A stretch of 27,313 bases of DNA, from contig JAZSBH010000083.1 of assembly GCA_045602325.1 (NCBI GenBank), forward strand, positions 1 through 27,313, written 5' to 3'. Origin of the DNA: CAMEON01 sp045602325 (GTDB lineage: Bacteria; Bacillota; Clostridia; Oscillospirales; CAG-272). The notes beneath the pieces are model-generated. The model was given only the letters and a program-made list of their open reading frames with translations. It was not told the origin of the DNA and did not search any database. The position numbers were made by a program, and so were the translations under genes. Positions 6,572 to 13,100 of the stretch are shown in pieces; positions within the stretch are counted from its first letter, which is position 1, and each line of letters begins with the position of its first letter.

Positions 6572-7247
6572 AAAATAATTTCTCGACATTATTGAACATA
6601 CAACAAAACTTACCATCAATCGCCATATCCACATGATAATGACCAAAAATCCATTTTTCGAACATGGTTTTATTCTTTATCTCTTCAAAGAATTCAGTAA
6701 GAATATCTTGACTATAATTTGAGGAAATCCCTTCTTGTACAGACGACGGTGCACAGTGCGTTATTATGTAGTCAACGATCCACCCGTTTGATTCAAGATT
6801 CGAAATTGCCGTTTCAAGCTCTTGGTCTGATGGCAATTCTTCTTCCCACCAGTTTTTATCCTTTGTACGATACTCTTTATCGTGAGAACTTGCTCCTCCA
6901 AATGTAAAAATACGTTTACCATCTATTTCATATATTTGCCCTCTCATCAAATGATACATACCATTTGATATTTTGTGAGCTTTTCCATTGGCAAAATCGA
7001 CAATCTCAAATTCGTTCAATAAATTAAAATTCTCATGATTTCCATCAATAAAAAGAGTTGTGAAATTTTTTTGTTCGAGCCACTTTCTCCAATATATTTC
7101 TTCATTATCATTATTCCACACACCGCCAAAATCACCGCAAATAATTAAGAAATCGTCTTTTGACAAATTCTTTTGAGCGGGAAACCGCTTTGAATTCAGT
7201 TTTGTAATATCTACCGGTATATGTGTGTCTCCGGTTATGTAAACCAT
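6570..7247 (-). CDS. Calcineurin-like metallophosphoesterase
   Basis: A 225-aa dinuclear metal phosphoesterase. All family motifs are present: GDTH (6-9), GDF (38-40), GNHE (69-72), THC (163-165) and GHYH (202-205). It could act on a nucleotide, phosphoprotein or RNA end; sequence alone does not decide. The gene is markedly AT-rich and uses A/T-ending codons, unlike every neighbour, which suggests horizontal acquisition. It has its own promoter (7268-7296), a GGTGG-type ribosome binding site just upstream and its own hairpin terminator, so it is a self-contained single-gene cassette between the two spoVT copies. Confidence 0.93.
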   Translation of the reverse strand: MVYITGDTHIPVDITKLNSKRFPAQKNLSKDDFLIICGDFGGVWNNDNEEIYWRKWLEQKNFTTLFIDGNHENFNLLNEFEIVDFANGKAHKISNGMYHLMRGQIYEIDGKRIFTFGGASSHDKEYRTKDKNWWEEELPSDQELETAISNLESNGWIVDYIITHCAPSSVQEGISSNYSQDILTEFFEEIKNKTMFEKWIFGHYHVDMAIDGKFCCMFNNVEKLF

Positions 7248-7267
7248 ACTTTCACCACCTTTTTTAT

Positions 7268-7296
7268 ATTATATCACATTCGATTCAAAAATTCAA
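7268..7296 (-). promoter_or_regulatory. Promoter of the metallophosphoesterase gene
   Basis: The minus strand carries TTGAAT (complement of 7291-7296), a 17-base spacer and TATAAT (complement of 7268-7273), about 20 bases upstream of the start codon. Confidence 0.8.
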
Positions 7297-7303
7297 TATA
7301 AAA

Positions 7304-7332
7304 GTATAAATCCCCTTGCTTTGCAGATACTA
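7304..7332 (+). promoter_or_regulatory. Possible sigma-G promoter of spoVT
   Basis: GTATA (7304-7308), 17 bases, then GATACTA (7326-7332) resembles the forespore sigma-G pattern (GNATR-N17/18-CATNNTA) with minor mismatches. B. subtilis spoVT is known to be sigma-G dependent. No sigma-A promoter is evident here. Confidence 0.45.
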
Positions 7333-7370
7333 ACATTACAAATCTGAAAACACAAGGAGATTTTATATAT

Positions 7371-7925
7371 ATGAAAGCTACCGGAATCGTAAGACGCATC
7401 GACGACCTGGGTCGTGTCGTCATCCCCAAGGAAATCCGCCGTACCATGCGCATCCGCGAGGGAGACCCCCTGGAAATTTATACCGACCGCGAGGGGGAGG
7501 TCATCTTCAAGAAATACTCCCCCATCGGGGAACTGGCCGCCTTTGCGGGGCAGTACGCCGAAACCCTCCACAAGACCTGCGGGCTGGCCGTAGCCATCTG
7601 CGACCGCGACTCGGTCATCTCCTGCGCGGGGATTTCCAAGCGGGAATACGCCGACAAGCCCTTGTCCGAAGCCTTGGAGCACATCATGGAATCCCGCTCC
7701 TTCTATGCCAACAGCGGCGACACCGAGCCCCGCAACATCATCCGAGACGGCGGCAGTCACACGGTGAGCTGTGCCATGCCCATCATCAGCGAGGGAGACA
7801 TCGTGGGCTGTGTGGTCTCCGCCAAACCCCCGGAGGGTGAGAGCACCGACCGCCTCGCCTTTGATATCGAGGCCAAGCTCATCCAAACCGCCGCGAACTT
7901 CCTCGGCCGCCAGCTGGAGACGTAA
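7371..7925 (+). CDS. spoVT: Stage V sporulation protein T (AbrB-GAF transcription factor)
   Basis: A 184-aa regulator of forespore gene expression. Residues 1-50 form the AbrB/SpoVT DNA-binding domain (MKATGIVRRIDDLGRVVIPKEIRR, then an MRIREGDPLEIY hairpin), and about 55-180 form the GAF-like domain that completes the family's normal length. The start has AAGGAGA 8-9 bases upstream. Its first about 100 bases are duplicated at 6379. In B. subtilis SpoVT tunes the sigma-G regulon and spore coat and germination properties, so its presence supports a spore-forming host. The gene ends at tandem hairpins and converges on the large operon. Confidence 0.96.
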   Translation: MKATGIVRRIDDLGRVVIPKEIRRTMRIREGDPLEIYTDREGEVIFKKYSPIGELAAFAGQYAETLHKTCGLAVAICDRDSVISCAGISKREYADKPLSEALEHIMESRSFYANSGDTEPRNIIRDGGSHTVSCAMPIISEGDIVGCVVSAKPPEGESTDRLAFDIEAKLIQTAANFLGRQLET

Positions 7926-7934
7926 GAGAGCGAT

Positions 7935-7960
7935 GAGAACGGCCTCCGGAGGTTGTTCTC
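7935..7960. other. Stem-loop directly after spoVT
   Basis: GAGAACGGCCTCC pairs with GGAGGTTGTTCTC through 13 positions (two are G-U in RNA). It begins 9 bases after the stop codon and just before the terminator; it may protect the mRNA 3' end. Confidence 0.6.
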
Positions 7961-7962
7961 CA

Positions 7963-7998
7963 AAAAAGTGCCACCCGATTACTCGGATGGCACTTTTT
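7963..7998. terminator. Bidirectional terminator between spoVT and the large operon
   Basis: AAAAAGTGCCA (7963-7973) pairs with TGGCACTTTTT (7988-7998). The interior continues as CCGA-TTAC-TCGG after one mismatch. With A- and T-runs on both sides it can end spoVT on the plus strand and the seven-gene operon on the minus strand. Confidence 0.92.
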
Positions 7999-8038
7999 AT
8001 GTTGGTCGTGGGAGCAAGCTCCGCACGAAACCGAGGTA

Positions 8039-9142
8039 TTACTCTGCGGTCAGACCGGAGCGTTCAATACCCTGGACCAGGAAGTTCTGGCCGAAGCAGT
8101 AGAGAATCACCAGAGGCATGATAATACAGATACCGCACGTATTACGGATAGCCGTATAGTACATATTCTGACCTGCGTAGTCTGTCTTCAGGGATGTGGG
8201 AATATCCACGACGTCGGGCATCAGGGTGATCTTCGACGTGGTGAAGAACAGCTCGGTGTAGAAGTCGTCGGTCCACTGCCAGCAGAATGCGAACAGGAAC
8301 ACGGTCACCATCATGGGGATGGACAGAGGCAGGATGATGGTGAAGAAGGTACGGAACACGCCCGAACCGTCGATGTACGCGGACTCCTCCAGTGCATCCG
8401 GCACGCCGGTGAAGAACTGACGGAGCATGAAGATGTACAAACCGTTCTTGAAGGCAAGACCGGTAGCCGACAGGATCAGCAGGGGGGCGTAGGTGTTGGT
8501 CAGTGCCAGACCGTGGTCGGGCAGATCAATGATCTGAATGCCGGCCAGAAGCTCATTGAAGCTTTCGGGCATAAAGCCGACGGAAGCTCCGCCGCTGAGG
8601 AAGGACAGGATGCCCAGTATATCGAAGTAGCGGAAGCCCATAAACATGGAAAGCTGCAGAGTCTGGTGAGGCACGATCATGGTCAGGATAACCAGCAGCA
8701 TGACCAGTTTGTTGCCACGGAAACGGAACTTTGCAAGACCGTAACCGATCAGGCAGCAGATAAAGGTCTGGAGCAGAGCACCTGCCAGGGAGATGATAAA
8801 GGTGTTGCGGAAGGCTTCCCAGTAGTCCAACTCATCGCCAAGCACGGCCTTGTAAATGTCCAGAGTGAAGTTCTTGGGGATCAGACGAACCGTCACGTCC
8901 ACGAAATCCTCGGGAGCCATGAAGGAACCGGCGATTTTGGAAATGAAGGGGAACAGAACTACGTAGGAGATACCGACCAGCAGAACAAGACGGAAGATTA
9001 TCCAGGCCACCTTCTGGAAGAAATACAGATTCAGGAACTTGGCCTTCAATCTTTCCTTCAGAGGGGTTCTGTCAAACTCGACGCGAATCTTGTTCTTGGA
9101 TTCTTTCGTGATTTTCGGTGTATTTTGCATATTCGTATCCAT
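8039..9142 (-). CDS. Sugar ABC permease, MalG-like (pair 2)
   Basis: A 367-aa inner-membrane permease of the carbohydrate ABC family (MalG/ThuG type), with a long basic cytoplasmic N-terminus (about 1-42) and six expected helices. The EAA loop that contacts the ATPase reads EESAYIDGSGVFRTFFTIILPLSIP (about 252-276). It is roughly 70-90 residues longer than a typical MalG-like protein. About 40 extra residues, including GFMPESFNELLAG, lie at 174-213 between membrane segments where relatives have a short turn. AGGAGG precedes the start. It is the last gene of the operon, 11 bases after its MalF-like partner. Confidence 0.93.
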   Translation of the reverse strand: MDTNMQNTPKITKESKNKIRVEFDRTPLKERLKAKFLNLYFFQKVAWIIFRLVLLVGISYVVLFPFISKIAGSFMAPEDFVDVTVRLIPKNFTLDIYKAVLGDELDYWEAFRNTFIISLAGALLQTFICCLIGYGLAKFRFRGNKLVMLLVILTMIVPHQTLQLSMFMGFRYFDILGILSFLSGGASVGFMPESFNELLAGIQIIDLPDHGLALTNTYAPLLILSATGLAFKNGLYIFMLRQFFTGVPDALEESAYIDGSGVFRTFFTIILPLSIPMMVTVFLFAFCWQWTDDFYTELFFTTSKITLMPDVVDIPTSLKTDYAGQNMYYTAIRNTCGICIIMPLVILYCFGQNFLVQGIERSGLTAE

Positions 9143-9153
9143 ATTATACCTCC

Positions 9154-10128
9154 TTAATCACGTTTTTGGTAGAACACGAAGGCCGAGAAGAGGCCAACGA
9201 TGGCAGCCAGGATCAACATAACAATGAGGAAGTACATCCAAGACATGGCGGAGGACAGAACCTGACCCTCGGAGCCCTGGTATACGCTGTTGATGTAGCT
9301 CATGACCGAGTTGGAGTTGGTGGTAAAGGAGTCGATGATGGTGTAGACACCGTTTACCAGGATCATGGGGCTGATCATGGGGAAGGTGATCTTCCAGAAG
9401 GTCTCCCAAGCGGTACAACCGTCGATGCGGCAAGCCTCGTAGATGGCGGGGGAAATGGACTGCAGACCGGCCAGGAAGATCAGCATCTGGACACCGGAAC
9501 GGTTCACGATGTCGTAGATCTCGTTGATCATCTTAACCACGTACTCAAGCAATTCTTGACCGATCTTCATAGTAGAGAAGAGTCTCTCGATATCCATGAC
9601 AGATACGATCTCGCTTGCGGCACTGGAACCCGAGCCGTCTATACTCTCATTTCCCTCCATCATGGTACCCAGAATGTTCTGGCCCTCGATGGACTCCATA
9701 ATACCGGTAGACAGGATAACGGGGATGAAGAAGATGGCGCGGAATACGGCGCGGCCTGCCATTTTCTGGTTCAGCAGAACGGCCATAAACAGGGAGAAGA
9801 TCAGGATTGCGGGAATATCGAAGGCCAACTCACCCAGACCCGTAACAAGGGTCTGGACGAAGTCGGGATCTTCAAACAGAGCGTCACTGTAGTTCTCAAG
9901 ACCTACAAACTCCAACGTGAAACCACCGCCGGTCACGATATGGAGGCTATGGAAACTCATGTAGATGGAGTTCCAAATAATGGGAAGGTACACGAGAACG
10001 AAGCCGATGACGAAGGGGAGAACGAACACCCAGCCGGCGCGTGCCTTTTTCTTATCCAAGGAAGCAACCTTGCGCTTCTTGGTTTTAGGCGCGCTGACCG
10101 TCTGTTGAAGCTTCGCTTCATTGGTCAT
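9154..10128 (-). CDS. Sugar ABC permease, MalF/UgpA-like (pair 2)
   Basis: A 324-aa permease with a basic N-terminal tail of about 30 residues and six predicted helices beginning GWVFVLPFVIGFVLVYLP. The EAA loop EACRIDGCTAWETFWKITFPMISP marks it as the MalF/UgpA half of an importer. MLIFLAGLQSI is the hallmark helix before that loop. A Gly/Ser-rich stretch (near 165-173) lies in the large extracytoplasmic loop. It is expected to pair with the permease that follows it. It starts 34 bases after the giant DUF5696-type gene, with GAGAGG upstream, and belongs to the same transcript. Confidence 0.94.
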   Translation of the reverse strand: MTNEAKLQQTVSAPKTKKRKVASLDKKKARAGWVFVLPFVIGFVLVYLPIIWNSIYMSFHSLHIVTGGGFTLEFVGLENYSDALFEDPDFVQTLVTGLGELAFDIPAILIFSLFMAVLLNQKMAGRAVFRAIFFIPVILSTGIMESIEGQNILGTMMEGNESIDGSGSSAASEIVSVMDIERLFSTMKIGQELLEYVVKMINEIYDIVNRSGVQMLIFLAGLQSISPAIYEACRIDGCTAWETFWKITFPMISPMILVNGVYTIIDSFTTNSNSVMSYINSVYQGSEGQVLSSAMSWMYFLIVMLILAAIVGLFSAFVFYQKRD

Positions 10129-10162
10129 AATAATGTTACCTCTCTTTCTTTAGTGATCCGCT

Positions 10163-13100
10163 TCAGTGCATCACGATCACATAACCATATGCGGGAATGG
10201 TGTATGTGACGTCCTCGTACACGACGCTCACCGAGAAGTTGTTATAGTTCAGGATGAAGGTCTTGTATGCGGAATAACTGCCGTCAGCGTTCTTATCACC
10301 GTAAGTAACAGATACGATACGACCGTCGTCGGACAGGTAGCGGGAAGTCTCATCTTCCTCGCCGTCGCCATTACCGGAGTCTTTTCTGGGATCACCGATG
10401 AGCTTGTCGATGTCAGCAGCAGTCATGTCGGTCTTAGCGGTGACGAAGTAGTACATGAGCTCCTTCAACTCAGTAGCCGCAGTATACAGAGTGCTTCCGT
10501 AGATTTCGGAAACATGGAATGCAGGCAGAGAGTCTGCATCCAGGCGCTCCAGAACAGCGATGTAGTAAGCGTGCTCAACGTACGCTCTGACTTCGGGAGC
10601 AAGGGTAGCACGCTCGCTCTCCTCTGCGAACAGAGCCTTGATCAAAGCATCCACCAATTCGTTAGCAATGGCATCCATTTCCTGATCGTTCTTGAAAGAA
10701 GACAGTGCATAGTTAGGCATTTCGCCTCTCTTCGCAGTCGATCTGGCTTCGGCGATCATGAGAGGAATGCGATCCTTCAGATCTGCGTCCAGGATCTTGA
10801 GAGCATTGCTCACCTTGGTCGAAGTACCGTTGATGGAAACGGTAGGCGCGTCACCCAGGGAATAACCCTCAAAGCTGTTCAGCAGGGAGTAGCAGTAGTA
10901 AGCTAGAACGTCATCCTCGATGGTGTTCTTGCCTTCGGCTACGTGAGTGATCTCGGCAGCCACAGCGGCAACGAAATCATACACAGAGTTCTCAGAATCA
11001 GCGAAGGAAGCCATAATGGCATCGTGGAGCTGATACTTGGTGAAGTTTTCGGGAAGAGCAGCCAGGATCGCAGCACTATTCTTGACAACCTCGGCGCGGA
11101 CGGTTGCATCCATCTTCGCCATCTGGGCGTCGTAGTAGTAGCTATCGGTCTCGGAGTCAGCCAGACTCTTCAGGAGGTAGTAGTAGACGTATTCGGCAGA
11201 GCGGCTATGGACATCGTAGTCATCAGCCAGCGTGTACTGTTCATGGAGAGCCTCAACCTCGGCGATCAGCTCATCAACGTTGTCGAAGGTCAGAGAAGCG
11301 ATTCTCTCATCGGTAACCAGGTCAGCCACCTCATCCTTCAGGTTGATCTTCACTTCCTTGGTTTCACCCTCGTTTTCGGGATCGGGCTGAAGCTCAACGC
11401 GGATAGCACTACCAACAGAAGGAGCCTTATCCTTGCCCAGGACAGCGGTAGCGAATACCTTCAGGTAAGCCTTTTCGAGCTCGCCACGGACGTCACCGTA
11501 GGCACCCTTCAGGGTCTCGTTCATACCATCCAGAGCGGCCTTCAAATCGGCATCAGCCAGCATCTTCTGGACATAGGTCTCGTACTTGGTTGTGGCATCA
11601 ATGTCACCGTATGCGGCGTTACGCAGGGCAACCAGCATCTCCATGCTACTATCGGTCTTGGAAGACACGGTCTGCACGTTGAGCTTGACTTCGGTGCCGG
11701 GATCGAGAATACCGATAACCTCTTTATAGTAAGAGCTTTCAATATAAGCACGGAGATCGTCTCTCATGGTATCGGGAGTTGCATACTCGATAGCCTTGTC
11801 AGCGGGAATGATATTGTCCTCGGTACGGGTGTTCTGTCTGATGATCTCAACAGCCTTATCGATCAGTTCGGTCATCTGCTCCTCGGTGATCAGAGAGTAG
11901 AGAGCGTAGTTACCGTCGGTCACGTTGTTGATCGCGCCGGTCTTGCTATCCAGCAGAAGAGCCTTGATCTCCTTGTCAATGGAACCGGTTACAGTGTTGA
12001 TGTTCGCGGTGTTGGGCACCAGGCGGCCGCTATCGTTCAAACGAGTGGGAACGAAGTTGAGAGATGCGACGATGCTACTGTCGCTGAGTCCGGTCACGGT
12101 GGTGTACAGCATGGACACGAAGTAGTCACGGATATTGTTCTCAATACCGTTCTCCATGTTGGCGATGATGGGATCGAACTGGTAGCTCTCACCCAGCAGC
12201 TCCTTCACGAAGAGGATCAGACCGTCAACGGAAGACTTATCTGCCTTCAGACCGTACTTGGCGATCAGCTCATCGTCGGTCATCTCACGGTTAGCATCCA
12301 GGTAACGGAGGATATCCAGCTCGGAAATGAGCAGACCGTAATCCTCGGTTGCCAGCATCTTGTACAGGTTCTCGGCCTTGCCGACAACACCCGTGCTGGA
12401 GTGATTTGCCTCTCCGTAGGCGGAGAAGATCAGGGTGGAGATGTGGGTACGCAGGAAGGTGTCGACCTCGGCCTTATCCACGGTCAGATCGAACTTAACA
12501 CCCAACTGCTCGGCCATGAACTTCTCGGTGTTGGCAAGCTGAACGGCGATCTCATCAATAATGGACTGAGGACAACCCTCGGTCGAATTGATGAGAAGCG
12601 AACCGCTCTGTGCATCCTTGAGAAGCTGGCTAAGGGTAGCGTACTCGATCTCAATGGTCTGGATGGCACGACCCACGTTACGGATGTAGGTTCTGAGCTG
12701 ACCCAGAGCCTGACGGTGGGTTGCCTCGGAGGTAGCCAGGGCGTTCTCCAGAGCCTTCTTGCCTTCCTCGTCTGCCGCCTCGTACTTGGTGACAGCAGCG
12801 TCATAGGCGTCCTTAGCCTCCACGTAGGAAGCGAAACGGCGCTCGAAGGAACGGTCACCGGTAACGTAGTAGTAAGCAGCACCGGAGATACCGCTGTAGT
12901 AAGCGATGTAGTCCTTTACGAACTTCTCAGCGGCGACCTCAACGCTTGCGATCTTATCGCGGGCGTCTGCCACAGCCTCGGACTTCTGCTTAGCCTCGTA
13001 CTCGGCCTTGTTGTCCAGGAAATCCATGATGGAATCCAGGGCCTGATCGGTATCGCGATCCAACTCATCCACGTCGGGCACACGCATACCGGACAGGAAC

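Noticed and set aside
9154..10128. Insertion in the large loop of the distal MalF-like permease
   Set aside because: The distance between the flanking conserved helices is close to normal for the family; only the Gly/Ser-rich composition stands out.
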